64,000 nucleotides of DNA, taken from assembly GCF_024218775.1 (NCBI RefSeq), contig NZ_CP100404.1:1364001-1428000 (forward strand). Direction: 5' to 3'. Both the position numbers and the translations under genes were made by a program. Positions 23,237-31,694 of the stretch are shown piece by piece. Source of the stretch: Haloarcula marina (lineage in GTDB: Archaea > Halobacteriota > Halobacteria > Halobacteriales > Haloarculaceae). The notes beneath the pieces were generated by a model that was not told the DNA's origin, made no database searches, and saw only the letters and a list, made by a program, of their open reading frames with translations. Position 1 is the first letter of the stretch; each line of letters starts with the position of its first letter.

Positions 23237-23719
23237 TTACGCGTCAGGCCCGTTCCACTCGCCGAGAGTGGCCGAAGTGCCGTCGGCGTTGTAGACGACG
23301 CGGACCGTCGCCGGACTCAGGTCGAGGTTACCACTGCCACTGGTGAAGTCACCCGTGGCGTCGATGGTTTCAGACGTCCCCGCACTGACATCGGTCACGC
23401 TATCGAAAGTGGAGCCGTCGTAACTTCCAATATCGCTTCCTGCTTCGTTTTGAGCCCCCGAGACGACGATGTTGAGGTCCTCGGATCGGATGGTGTCACC
23501 CCCGTCGTGGACGATAGTTAGGGAGTCGTCGCCCCCACTGTTGTCTTCGAAGTCGAAACTGAAGCTCGCTTGCGGTGCGGTGTTGCTCAGGTTGTCGCCG
23601 AGTCCGAGAACGAACGTGGCGATGACGGCAGCGAGGATGACAGTGATAGCCACCATCAGGATGACCCCGATAACCGGCGAGACAGCGTCGTCGTCGTGAA
23701 TGAGTCGTTTCAGATCCAT
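23237..23719 (-). CDS. type IV pilin-like protein B
   Basis: 160 residues. The leader MDLKRLIHDDDA is followed by the invariant pilin helix starting VSPVIGVILMV, then a globular domain with the FSFDFED, TIVHDGGDTIRSEDLNIVVSG and DSVTDVSAGTSETID blocks. The first 100 and last 30 residues are nearly identical to pilin C, while a short central stretch differs. The ending LDLSPATVRVVYNADG is shared with C. Its own promoter carries the same inverted repeat as pilin A. Probably a subunit of an adhesion pilus; the assembly ATPase and PilC are not in the window. Confidence 0.85.
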   Translation of the reverse strand: MDLKRLIHDDDAVSPVIGVILMVAITVILAAVIATFVLGLGDNLSNTAPQASFSFDFEDNSGGDDSLTIVHDGGDTIRSEDLNIVVSGAQNEAGSDIGSYDGSTFDSVTDVSAGTSETIDATGDFTSGSGNLDLSPATVRVVYNADGTSATLGEWNGPDA

Positions 23720-23833
23720 GGTTGTATCTACACACCGTGGGCTGAATAGGCGAGCCGTTAATCGGAACCTACTCCGGCTTGGTGGGGTAGGTCGCTCGCA
23801 GTGGTGTGCTGAGTCGTCTACAGACGGTCGGGT

Positions 23834-23878
23834 GACTTATACCCACACTACGCTTTAGCAGTTCAATCCAGGCTTGAA
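23834..23878 (-). promoter_or_regulatory. pilin B promoter with inverted-repeat operator
   Basis: TTCAA-N7-TTGAA at 23862-23878 lies upstream of the TATA box GGTATAAGT (23835-23843) on the minus strand. Most bases between the two elements match the pilin A promoter, and the spacing is the same (25 bases between fixed points), although the seven central bases of the repeat differ. Confidence 0.65.
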
Positions 23879-24072
23879 TCCGTTTGCTCGCATCGGAGCA
23901 CGGTCCGTTCGATTCTCGATTCAGAGAGCGAAATCCGCAAGACGGTAGTACTCCGTATCATCGATGATTCTCGCGACAACGTTTGGACGCACATCGCCGA
24001 CGTGTCCGTTCGCGTCTGCATGTCAGCCCGGTACTGGACGGATAGTGTCGCGACTCTGTTGTCTCTCAGCGC

Positions 24073-24090
24073 AAAAATCGAAAATGAAAC
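24073..24090 (-). terminator. T-rich terminator after pilin C
   Basis: On the minus strand two T tracts (TTTCATTTT and ATTTTT) follow the pilin C stop within about 25 bases. Confidence 0.4.
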
Positions 24091-24097
24091 GCGGGAA

Positions 24098-24586
24098 TTA
24101 CGCGTCAGGTCCGTCCCACTCGCCGAGAGTGGCAGAAGTGCCGTCGGCGTTGTAGACGACGCGGACCGTCGCCGGACTCAGGTCGAGGTCCACTGAGCTA
24201 ATGGCCGAGAACTGACTTTCGTCGTCGATAGTCTCCGACGTTCCCGCACTCACGTCGGTAACGCTATCGAATGTGCTGCCAGTGTACGTCCCGGCATCAG
24301 TATCTGAACCCTCCACATTTGCACCGGAGACGACGATGTTCAGGTCTTCGGACCGAATCGTGTCACCACCGTCGTGGACGATAGTCAGCGAATCGTCGCC
24401 GCTGGCGTCGTTCTCGAAGTCGAAGGAGAAACTGGCCTGCGGCGCGGTGTTGCTGACCTGGTCACCCAGGCCGAGGACGAACGTGGCGATGACGGCGGCG
24501 AGGATGACGGTGATGGCCACCATCAGGATGACCCCGATGACCGGTGACACCGCATCGTCGTCGTCGAAGAAACGTTTGAGTTCCAT
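24098..24586 (-). CDS. type IV pilin-like protein C
   Basis: 162 residues. The leader MELKRFFDDDDA precedes the pilin core helix. The globular domain is a close copy of pilin B (FSFDFEN, HDGGDTIRSEDLNIVVSG, SVTDVSAGTSETID, LDLSPATVRVVYNADG), with a different middle segment after VVSG and before LDLSPA. Its upstream region lacks the TTCAA repeat; instead a strong A/T box (TATTTATG, 24684-24691 on the minus strand) lies about 100 bases before the ATG. It stands downstream of the Mrp antiporter operon but has its own promoter. Confidence 0.85.
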   Translation of the reverse strand: MELKRFFDDDDAVSPVIGVILMVAITVILAAVIATFVLGLGDQVSNTAPQASFSFDFENDASGDDSLTIVHDGGDTIRSEDLNIVVSGANVEGSDTDAGTYTGSTFDSVTDVSAGTSETIDDESQFSAISSVDLDLSPATVRVVYNADGTSATLGEWDGPDA

Positions 24587-24683
24587 GGTTAGTTATCCGA
24601 CACGCGTCGTCGACCACCCGCCGACCGTCAGTCGGCGGCGCACTCGGACGCGCGCTTATTTCCGACTATGCGTATCTGGATAC

Positions 24684-24691
24684 ATAAATAT
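24684..24691 (-). promoter_or_regulatory. probable promoter of pilin C
   Basis: TATTTATG on the minus strand is the most A/T-rich box between the antiporter operon and pilin C. A short inverted repeat GTATC-TG-GATAC (24672-24683) lies directly downstream, between the box and the expected start site near 24660. Confidence 0.4.
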
Positions 24692-24775
24692 GCAGTTCAC
24701 CTCAGCGTTCGTTCAGCCTGAGTTTCATCTAGTCTCTACCCGAAGTAGCCGGTTCCTACCGGTAAACGGCGGTCG

Positions 24776-26560
24776 TCACAGGACCAGCAACGCCACCGTG
24801 ACGAACACGGCGAGGACGAGGACGCTGAACCCGATACCGGCCCTGAGCGGGTGCGTGTCTTCCTCGTCGCCGTCGAGGCGGTCGTAGACCGTTACCGGGT
24901 CCGTGACGGCCATCGTAAAGCCGCTGACCGCGCGCACGACGAGTCGGTCGACGGCGGCGTACAGTTCGGTGACGCCGACGACGAGGGCACGGGTGCCGTA
25001 GAACACGGCGGGGTTGTACAGCGAGTCGATGTCGGGAACGCGGCCGAGTTTCGAGAGGGGTTTCTTCGTCACGGTGAACCCGACGAGTCCGGCGGCGGCG
25101 AGGGCGACTCCCTCGACGAGGTGGTCGACGGTGTAGGTGGTGTAGACGTGTGAGACCACGGCTTCGTCTGTCACGTCGAAGGGGAGGATGGCGAACAGCG
25201 CGCCATCGAAGATGCCGTAGGCGACGCACAGCACCGCGACGGTGACCATCGCGACGCTCTGCCCGCGGTTGGCGTCTTTCACGCTCCCGTCGTACTCGCC
25301 GTGGAAGAACGCGTAGTAGCCGAACTTGATGAACGACATGAACGTGCCGACGCCCCCGAGGAGGAGGAGCCATTCGAGCGTGGTCCGGCCGCCCGCGTAT
25401 AGCGGTCCCTCGACGAAGTCGTAGTGGCTTCCGGCGATGACGATGCCCTTGCTGACGAAGCCGTTGAAGCCGGGGAACCCGGCGATGGACAGCGCCGCGA
25501 CGGTGAAGGCCGCGGCCGTGATGGGCATCTCGCGGGCGAGGCCGCCGAGTTTCTTCAGGCTCTCTTCGCCGGTGCGGTAGACGACGACGCCCGCGGTCAT
25601 GAACAGCAGGCCCTTGTAGAGGATGTGGTTGAACACGTGCGCGAACGCGCCCGCCTGTGCGAGCGTCGTCCCGATGCCGACACCCGCAATCATGTAGCCG
25701 ACCTGCGACTGGATGTGATAGGAGAGCAGGCGGCGCATATCGTTCTGGAACAGCGCGAACGTCGCGCCGAAGACGGCCATCCCGCCGCCCATGTACGCGA
25801 TGGCGACGTGACCCTCCGGGAACGCCCGGTACATCCCGTAGACGCCGGTCTTCGTGGTGAACACGCAGAGGAAGACGGAGGCGGCGATGTGCGGGCGCGG
25901 GTAGGTGTCGGGAAGCCACGCGTGCAGGCCGATGAAGCCGACGTTGACGCCGATGCCGACGGCGGCCAGCGCCGCGGGGAGGCCCGGTGTGATGCCCGCG
26001 GCGGCCGGACCGCCGGGGACAGACGCGAACAGGAACGTCCCTTTCGCGACGTACGTCTGGAGGATGGCGGCCATCAGCAGGGTGCCGCCCAGACCGTGTA
26101 AGAGCGCGTAGCGGAAGCCCGCGCGGACCGCCGCGCCGCGGTAGTGCCAGACCAGCAGCGTGCTGGTGACGGCCATCAGTTCCCAGAAGAACAGCAGAGT
26201 GAGCCAGTCCCCCGCGAAGACGGCGCCGAAACTCGTCGCGACGTAGGACAGCGCGAACGCCGTCTGGACGTTCTCGGCCTCGCTCGCGTAGGAGTAGAGG
26301 ACGGCGACGGCCCCGATGAGGCCGAAGATGAGCCCCATCAGCCGCGAGAACTCGTCGACGTTGAGCAGGACGGCCTCGAAGCCGAGGAACGTCGTCTGGA
26401 GGTGTGCGCCGGCGGGGACGAACCACGCCCACGCCAGCGCCGCCGCCGTCGAGATGACGCCGAGCGCGTGCCCGCTCCGCCGTGGCAACCGAGAGACGAG
26501 TATCGCCACGGCCAGCAGGACGACGACCGGTGGGACCATCGTCAGCGGTCCGGTCGCCAT
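24776..26560 (-). CDS. Mrp/Mnh antiporter subunit, MrpA/D-like (NuoL type)
   Basis: 594 residues with about fourteen membrane helices of the proton-conducting NuoL/M/N fold. The essential lysines and histidines of the family occur in short polar breaks in helices, for example FFWELMAV (Glu near 128) and FVSKGIVIAG; FNHILYKGLLFM is the conserved block with a lysine in helix 8. It is the last gene of the antiporter operon. The start overlaps the stop of the previous D-like gene. It differs most from the other two D-like proteins and may replace the large MrpA subunit's channel. Confidence 0.8.
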   Translation of the reverse strand: MATGPLTMVPPVVVLLAVAILVSRLPRRSGHALGVISTAAALAWAWFVPAGAHLQTTFLGFEAVLLNVDEFSRLMGLIFGLIGAVAVLYSYASEAENVQTAFALSYVATSFGAVFAGDWLTLLFFWELMAVTSTLLVWHYRGAAVRAGFRYALLHGLGGTLLMAAILQTYVAKGTFLFASVPGGPAAAGITPGLPAALAAVGIGVNVGFIGLHAWLPDTYPRPHIAASVFLCVFTTKTGVYGMYRAFPEGHVAIAYMGGGMAVFGATFALFQNDMRRLLSYHIQSQVGYMIAGVGIGTTLAQAGAFAHVFNHILYKGLLFMTAGVVVYRTGEESLKKLGGLAREMPITAAAFTVAALSIAGFPGFNGFVSKGIVIAGSHYDFVEGPLYAGGRTTLEWLLLLGGVGTFMSFIKFGYYAFFHGEYDGSVKDANRGQSVAMVTVAVLCVAYGIFDGALFAILPFDVTDEAVVSHVYTTYTVDHLVEGVALAAAGLVGFTVTKKPLSKLGRVPDIDSLYNPAVFYGTRALVVGVTELYAAVDRLVVRAVSGFTMAVTDPVTVYDRLDGDEEDTHPLRAGIGFSVLVLAVFVTVALLVL

Positions 26561-28266
26561 CAGGCGACCACCCCCGGAAGGTTACCGACGATAGTCTCGA
26601 CGATGCGCAGGAAGACCACCGCGCGCGGCGCAACGCCGAGCAACAGCGACAGCGTCGCCGCCGTCAGGATGGGGCCGAGCATGAACCACGTGCTCTCGGC
26701 CCCGCGCCAGTTGCGCTGGTCCCAGCCCTCGGCGGGCGGGCCGCCGTGGTGTTCCACGTCTTCGTGGCGCTTGCCGAGGTGGTCGACGTGTTGCGGGTCC
26801 GGAATCTCGTCGTCCTCGCCGTCGCCGTCCGCCTCGTGGTCGGCATCGACGGTGGCGGTTTCGGCGTCGCCGCCGTCCGTGGCGAGCGAACGGCCGCCGA
26901 AGGCCGCCTCGATGAGGGGTTTGTCGTCGTAGTCGTCCTCGGACTCGAAGTAGGCCTGATAGACGATGGGCCAGAAGTACGCGATGTTGAGGACCCCTGA
27001 AACCAGCAGCGCCGCGGCGAAGACGAGGCCGCCGCCGTCTAACGCGCCGATGACGAGGTACCACTTGCTGACGAACCCGGCGACCAGCGGGATTCCGGCC
27101 ATCCCCGCGGCGGCGATTGCGAAGGCGGCCATCGTCAGTGGCATCCGCTTCCCGATGCCGGCCATGTCGCTGATGTCGTCGGTGTGTGTCTCGACGTGAA
27201 TCGCGCCCGCACAGAAGAACAGCGTGAGCTTCATGAACGCGTGGGCGGGGATGTGGAGCAACCCGCCGACGAGCGCGTCCCCCTCCAAGAGTGCGAGTCC
27301 CAGTACGATGTAGGACAGTTGGCTAATCGTCGAGTAAGCCAGCCGTCGCTTGAGGTTGTCCTGCCTGAGCGCGATGACGCTCGCGGTCAGCAGGGTAAAG
27401 GCGGCGAGCGCCGCGAGCGGCAGGTCGACGCCGAGGTTCGCCATCGTCTCGGTCCCGAACACGTCCAGTACGACGCGGGCGATGCCGAACACGCCGCTCT
27501 TGACGACGGCGACGGCGTGGAGCAGGCCCGAGACGGGCGTCGGCGCGACCATCGCGTCCGGGAGCCACGAGTGGGCGGGCATCAGCGCCGCCTTGACGCC
27601 GAACCCGGCCGCGAGCAGCGCGAACGCCGCGCGAGCGAGCATCGGGTCGGCCGTCGCCAGCGCCTCGATGCCGCCCGGCGTGAACGCCGTCGTTCCGGTC
27701 AGGAAGAAGACCAGCGCGGTGCCGCCGAGGACGGCGACGCCGCCGCCGAAGGTGTAGGTGAGGTACTTCCGGCCCGCGGCGCGGGCCTCGTCCGTCTCGT
27801 CGTGGGTGACGAGCGGATACGTCGACACCGTCAGCAGTTCGTAGAAGACGAACAGCGTCAGGAGGTTCGCGCTGAAGGCGACGCCGACGGCGCTCGCGAG
27901 ACTGGCCGCGAACGAGGCGAAGTAGCGCGTCTGGGCGTGTTCGCTCAACCCACGCATGTAGCCGATGCTGTAAAAACTCGTGACTATCCACAGGAGGCTA
28001 GCGAGGCCCGCAAAGAGGATGCCGAGCGGGTCGGCCCGCAAGGCGAGTTCGATGCCGGTGGCGAACTGGCCGAACGAGAAGACGTACTGGGTCCCCGAGA
28101 GCACGCCGGGGACCATGCTCGCCACGATGGCGAACTTCGCGGCGGCGACGGCGAGGGTGACGCCTTCCCGGACGTTCGGTCGTGACTTCAGCGAGAGGAT
28201 GACGGGGATGGCCAGCGCCGAGACGAGCACAGCGAGCAGCGGTCGGAGTGAGGCAACGTCAGTCAT
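26560..28266 (-). CDS. Mrp/Mnh antiporter subunit, MrpD-like with hydrophilic insert
   Basis: 568 residues of the NuoL/M/N fold, with FVFYELLTVSTYPLVTHDE (Glu in helix 5), the HAFMKLTLFFCAGAI block (Lys) and MPAHSWLPDAMVAPTP. Near residues 440-490 it carries an unusually long acidic and His/Asp-rich loop (DADHEADGDGEDDEIPDPQHVDHLGKRHEDVEHH region), not found in its neighbour. Probably a proton-translocating subunit of the Na+/H+ antiporter. It overlaps the next gene by one base and the previous gene by four. Confidence 0.85.
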   Translation of the reverse strand: MTDVASLRPLLAVLVSALAIPVILSLKSRPNVREGVTLAVAAAKFAIVASMVPGVLSGTQYVFSFGQFATGIELALRADPLGILFAGLASLLWIVTSFYSIGYMRGLSEHAQTRYFASFAASLASAVGVAFSANLLTLFVFYELLTVSTYPLVTHDETDEARAAGRKYLTYTFGGGVAVLGGTALVFFLTGTTAFTPGGIEALATADPMLARAAFALLAAGFGVKAALMPAHSWLPDAMVAPTPVSGLLHAVAVVKSGVFGIARVVLDVFGTETMANLGVDLPLAALAAFTLLTASVIALRQDNLKRRLAYSTISQLSYIVLGLALLEGDALVGGLLHIPAHAFMKLTLFFCAGAIHVETHTDDISDMAGIGKRMPLTMAAFAIAAAGMAGIPLVAGFVSKWYLVIGALDGGGLVFAAALLVSGVLNIAYFWPIVYQAYFESEDDYDDKPLIEAAFGGRSLATDGGDAETATVDADHEADGDGEDDEIPDPQHVDHLGKRHEDVEHHGGPPAEGWDQRNWRGAESTWFMLGPILTAATLSLLLGVAPRAVVFLRIVETIVGNLPGVVA

Positions 28267-29741
28267 TGGTTCAGAAGGGGTGGGAGTGTCTCCAGCAACT
28301 GTTCGATGGCCGGAACGGCCGCGGTCAGTGCGACGGCGAGGACGGCCGCGGCGACGACGACGGTAATCATCCCCGTCGACACCGGCGAGTCACCGCCGTC
28401 CGCGACGGCCGTCTCCTCGCGGATGGTCGGTTCGGCGAAGTAGAGGCGTTCGACCAGTCGGGCGAAGTACGCCAGCGTCAGGAGCGTACTCGCCAGCAGG
28501 ACGGCCACGACGGGCCAGGCGTTGGCCTCGACGGCCCCGACGACGATGTACCACTTGCCGACGAACCCGACAGCGGGGGGCACGCCGACCATCGCCAAGG
28601 CGAGGACGGCGAACGAACCAGCGGCGAGGGGGGTCCGCGCGGCCATCCCGGCGTAGCCACCGACGGTGGTCGCGCCGGTCCGCCGTTCGATGATGCCGCT
28701 GGCGGCGAACAGGCCGCCTTTCATCACGGCGTGGCCGACGAGGTGGACCGTCGCGCCGACGACGGCGATGGGCGTCGCGATGGTAAACCCGGCGACGACG
28801 AGGCCGAACTGCGACACCGACGAGTACGCGAGCATCCGCTGGACGCTGCTTTGGGAGACGGCCAGCGCGCTTCCGGCGACGATGCTCACGCAGGCCAGTC
28901 CGAGCAGCGCCCACTGGGCGACGGGCACGGCGTCGAGGAACTGGACGGTGAAGACCGAGAACAGGAGGCGGGCGAGCGCGTACGCCGAGACGGTCGAGAC
29001 GAGCGCGGAGATGTACGCGCTGACCGTGTCCGGCGCGTTCGCGTAGGCGTCCGGTTGCCACGTGTGTAGCGGGAACAGTGCGACTTTGACCGTGAGGCCG
29101 CCGACCATCAGGCCGAACGCGGTCAGCACGAGCGTCGAGTCGTAGCCGACGGCCGCCAGTTTGTCCGCGAGGTCGGCCATGTTGAGCGTCCCCGTCGCGG
29201 CCAGCGCGTAGCCGACGCCCAGTAAGTACAGCGACGCGCCGATGGTTCCGACGATGAGGTACTTCAGCGCGGCGACGGCGGCGTTCGCCTCCCGGCCGCT
29301 GGCGACGAGGCCGTAGGCCGCCAGTCCCGTGATTTCGAGGAAGACGTAGAGGTTGAACACGTCGCCCGTGATGCTCATCCCGGTGAGACCGGTGGCGAGC
29401 AGGAGGAACTGGCTGTAGAAGGCGTTCGAGCGGGGGCCTGCGCTGCGTGCGTACGCGAGGACGCCGAGCGAGACGACGCTCACGAGGGCGACGAGCGCGA
29501 CGGAGAGGCCGTCGACGACGAGTTCGATGCCGTACGGGGCGGCGAACCCGCCGACGGCGTAGGAGACGACGCCGTCGGTCCAGACGGTCCAGCCGAGCAG
29601 TCCGGCCAGCACCGTGTGACAGAGCATCGCCGCCGTGGCGACGTACCACCCGATACGGTCGGTGTAGAAACTCGCGACCAGCGGTAGGGTACCGCCGACG
29701 ATAGGCAAGACGACCAGCAGGACGGGCAGGTGTTCAATCAT
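28263..29741 (-). CDS. mnhD: Mrp/Mnh antiporter subunit D
   Basis: 492 residues, close to the usual MrpD length. Conserved features are FLEITGLAAYGLVASG (Glu in the helix), ALKYLIVGTIGASLYLLGVG, FPLHTWQPDAYANAPDTVSA and GHAVMKGGLFAASGII (Lys). It is a polytopic membrane protein acting in proton/cation exchange. Its start overlaps the MnhC stop by eight bases and its stop overlaps the next gene's start by four, in a fully coupled operon. Confidence 0.88.
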   Translation of the reverse strand: MIEHLPVLLVVLPIVGGTLPLVASFYTDRIGWYVATAAMLCHTVLAGLLGWTVWTDGVVSYAVGGFAAPYGIELVVDGLSVALVALVSVVSLGVLAYARSAGPRSNAFYSQFLLLATGLTGMSITGDVFNLYVFLEITGLAAYGLVASGREANAAVAALKYLIVGTIGASLYLLGVGYALAATGTLNMADLADKLAAVGYDSTLVLTAFGLMVGGLTVKVALFPLHTWQPDAYANAPDTVSAYISALVSTVSAYALARLLFSVFTVQFLDAVPVAQWALLGLACVSIVAGSALAVSQSSVQRMLAYSSVSQFGLVVAGFTIATPIAVVGATVHLVGHAVMKGGLFAASGIIERRTGATTVGGYAGMAARTPLAAGSFAVLALAMVGVPPAVGFVGKWYIVVGAVEANAWPVVAVLLASTLLTLAYFARLVERLYFAEPTIREETAVADGGDSPVSTGMITVVVAAAVLAVALTAAVPAIEQLLETLPPLLNQ

Positions 29742-30105
29742 AGTAGAGTTGCTCCAGTGTCTCTTCGTCGAGCGTGCCGTACTCCGAGTAGATGCGGACG
29801 ATGAGTGCGAGCGCCACCGCCGTCAGACTCACCCCGACAACGATGGCCGTCAGGATGAGGACGTGCGGAAGCGGACTCACGTACGGGCCGCCGCCCTCCG
29901 TGACGACCGGCGGGTTTCCGCCCGTCCGGTACGCGAGCGTGATGAAAAAGAGGAAGATGCCAGTCTGGAAGACGTTCATCCCGATGACCTTCTTCACGAG
30001 GTTGGGCGACTCGACGACCGTGTAGAGGCCGATGCCCAGCAAGAGGACGACGGCGTAGTAGTTGTACCGCGACGCGAGCAGGTCCAGTTGGAGTAGTTCG
30101 TTCAT
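29734..30105 (-). CDS. mnhC: Mrp/Mnh antiporter subunit C (NuoK-like)
   Basis: 123 residues with three helices. LYTVVESPNLVKKVIGMNVFQTGIFLFFI matches NuoK/MnhC, and the acidic tail ends in LEQLYYD. The ATG at 30105 overlaps the MnhB stop in ATGA; the longer in-frame upstream region is a shadow. Forms part of the membrane core of the antiporter. Confidence 0.9.
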   Translation of the reverse strand: MNELLQLDLLASRYNYYAVVLLLGIGLYTVVESPNLVKKVIGMNVFQTGIFLFFITLAYRTGGNPPVVTEGGGPYVSPLPHVLILTAIVVGVSLTAVALALIVRIYSEYGTLDEETLEQLYYD

Positions 30106-30572
30106 GCATCTCCCTCCTCGTCGACGGCGTGGCCGAATCCGGCGGCGAGCACGAAGAACAGGCCGATGGCCACGGCGGCGACGATGCCGCCGATACCCAG
30201 TTCGACCAGTTCGATGCCGTACTTGCTGGCGTGTGAGTTGAGGAACTCGTACTCGGTGTACTGGAGGAACTGCCCGCCCAGCAGCATCGCGCCGAGGCCG
30301 ATGCTGGTGAACACGAGGACGCCGCCCGACGCGAGCGCCGCGACGACGCGCACGTCGACCCACTGTCGGGTCGACTCGATGCCGTAAGCGAACGCGAGCA
30401 TCATCACGACGGAGCCAGCGATGACGCCGCCTTGGAAGCCGCCGCCCGGCGTGTCCGCGCCGTGGAACATGATGAACAGTGCGAACGTGAGGACGAACGG
30501 CGCGACGACGCGCACTGTCGTCATGATGATGGTGCTCTCGACGTACAGGCCGGGTCGGTCGTCGAAGCTCAT
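30102..30572 (-). CDS. mnhB: Mrp/Mnh antiporter subunit B (MnhB domain)
   Basis: 156 residues with four helices. The signature FHGADTPGGGFQGGVIAGS is near residue 37-55, exactly the MnhB family pattern. The ATG at 30572 overlaps the preceding gene's stop. The protein is the stand-alone MrpB subunit rather than a MrpA C-terminal domain. Confidence 0.92.
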   Translation of the reverse strand: MSFDDRPGLYVESTIIMTTVRVVAPFVLTFALFIMFHGADTPGGGFQGGVIAGSVVMMLAFAYGIESTRQWVDVRVVAALASGGVLVFTSIGLGAMLLGGQFLQYTEYEFLNSHASKYGIELVELGIGGIVAAVAIGLFFVLAAGFGHAVDEEGDA

Positions 30573-31108
30573 GCGAACACCTCCCGACGGAGGACGCTGA
30601 GCGCGACGACGCCCGCCGCGAAGACGACGACGGCCTCGCCGAGCGTGTCGAAGCCACGGTAGGCCGCGAGGACGGCCGTCACGGAGTTCTCCACATCGGT
30701 CTGCTCGTAGGCGTTTTCGAGGTAGTACTGGGTCACCTCGCCCCCGACGACGGGCGAACTCGGGTCGCCGATGGCCGGGAGCGCCGGGACCGTCGCCGCC
30801 ATCACGGCGACGAACCCGCCGACCAACAGCACCGTCCGGAGGTTGACCGATTCGAGCAGTCGGTCGGGGTCGGGCGTCACGGTGTTGGCGAGGGCGAGCA
30901 AGAACAGGATGGTCATGATGCCCGCGCCGACCGCCGCTTCGGTCAGGCCCACGTCCGGGGCCTGCAACATGAGCCACAGGACCGAGACGCCGAGACTGTA
31001 CGCGGCGAAGGCCATCACGGCCGCGAGCGTATCCCGGAGCAGCGCGGCCCCCAGCGCACACCCGACGACGAAGACGAGCAGCGCGAGTTCGACCAGCGGC
31101 GGGTTCAT
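30569..31108 (-). CDS. DUF4040/MbhD-E-like antiporter subunit
   Basis: 179 residues. The first half is a DUF4040 (MbhD-like) domain, with MLQAPDVGLTEAAVGAGI at about 47-64. The second half resembles the MnhB-N/MbhE domain: FDTLGEAVVVFAAGVVALSVLR near 153-174. In bacteria these segments are fused to the end of MrpA; here they are a separate gene, as in archaeal Mbh/Mbs-type complexes. Four-base overlaps link it to MnhG and MnhB. Confidence 0.85.
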   Translation of the reverse strand: MNPPLVELALLVFVVGCALGAALLRDTLAAVMAFAAYSLGVSVLWLMLQAPDVGLTEAAVGAGIMTILFLLALANTVTPDPDRLLESVNLRTVLLVGGFVAVMAATVPALPAIGDPSSPVVGGEVTQYYLENAYEQTDVENSVTAVLAAYRGFDTLGEAVVVFAAGVVALSVLRREVFA

Positions 31109-31422
31109 GATTCGCCCTCCTCGTCGACGGTCCACGGCTCGATACCTTGGTCCTGTGCGGCCCGGGCGATGGCGTGGGCCGCCGTCGGGTTGGTGAGGAA
31201 CATGAACGTCAGGAGGAAGACCGCCTTGATGGTCGAGAGGTCCGTCTGGAGCGCGAGCGCCGCCGCGCCGACGGCCAGGACGGCCCCGAGGGTGTCGCTC
31301 TTCGAGGCGGCGTGCGCGCGGGTGTACACGTCCGGCAGGCGGACGATGCCCAGCGCCGCGACGCCCCCGAAGAACGCACCGAGGACGGCGAGGCCGACGA
31401 TGGCCCATTCGACGGGCGTCAC
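31105..31422 (-). CDS. mnhG: Mrp/Mnh antiporter subunit G
   Basis: 105 residues from a GTG start. Three helices and the MnhG signature GIVRLPDVYTRAHAASKSDT at residues 25-44, then FLTNPTAAHAIARAA. The stop overlaps the DUF4040 gene and the start overlaps MnhF by four bases. It is a small membrane subunit needed for antiporter assembly. Confidence 0.92.
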   Translation of the reverse strand: MTPVEWAIVGLAVLGAFFGGVAALGIVRLPDVYTRAHAASKSDTLGAVLAVGAAALALQTDLSTIKAVFLLTFMFLTNPTAAHAIARAAQDQGIEPWTVDEEGES

Positions 31423-31694
31423 AGCACCCCTCCGTGTTCGACGTTGAACTTCGAGAACGCTATCGAGAGCAGGAAGTTCAGCAGGGCGTAGACGAGCGCC
31501 ACGTCGAGGAACACCGGTTCGTCGAACGCCGCCGAGACGAGCGCGATGGCGATGACGGTGTTCGTCCCCATGACGTTGACTGCGATGACTCTGTCGTGGA
31601 TGGTCGGGCCGACGAACACGCGGTACAGCGCGACGACGGCGAAGACGACGAACGCCGCGGCGACGGCCAGCAGGGCCGTGGCGAACTCAACCAT
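31419..31694 (-). CDS. mnhF: Mrp/Mnh antiporter subunit F
   Basis: 91 residues with three helices. YRVFVGPTIHDRVIAVNVMG at residues 24-43 is the MnhF/PhaF signature. The ATG at 31694 overlaps the MnhE stop by eight bases; the longer frame upstream is antisense-like Arg/Ser/Ala-rich sequence and was dropped. Confidence 0.92.
   Translation of the reverse strand: MVEFATALLAVAAAFVVFAVVALYRVFVGPTIHDRVIAVNVMGTNTVIAIALVSAAFDEPVFLDVALVYALLNFLLSIAFSKFNVEHGGVL

Larger units (their letters stand above)
23720..24097. other. 378-bp intergenic region between pilins C and B
   Basis: Holds the pilin B leader and promoter (23834-23878) and the T-rich end of pilin C (24073-24090). Bases 23880-24070 hold no frame with halophilic composition and no repeat that I can see. 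Confidence 0.5.

Noticed and set aside
24756-26633. 625-codon frame over the last Mrp subunit
   Set aside because: Arg-rich shadow of the antiporter gene in another frame; no membrane helices.
28390-29649. 419-codon frame over mnhD
   Set aside because: Arg-rich shadow frame; the real MnhD reading frame has the expected helices and motifs.
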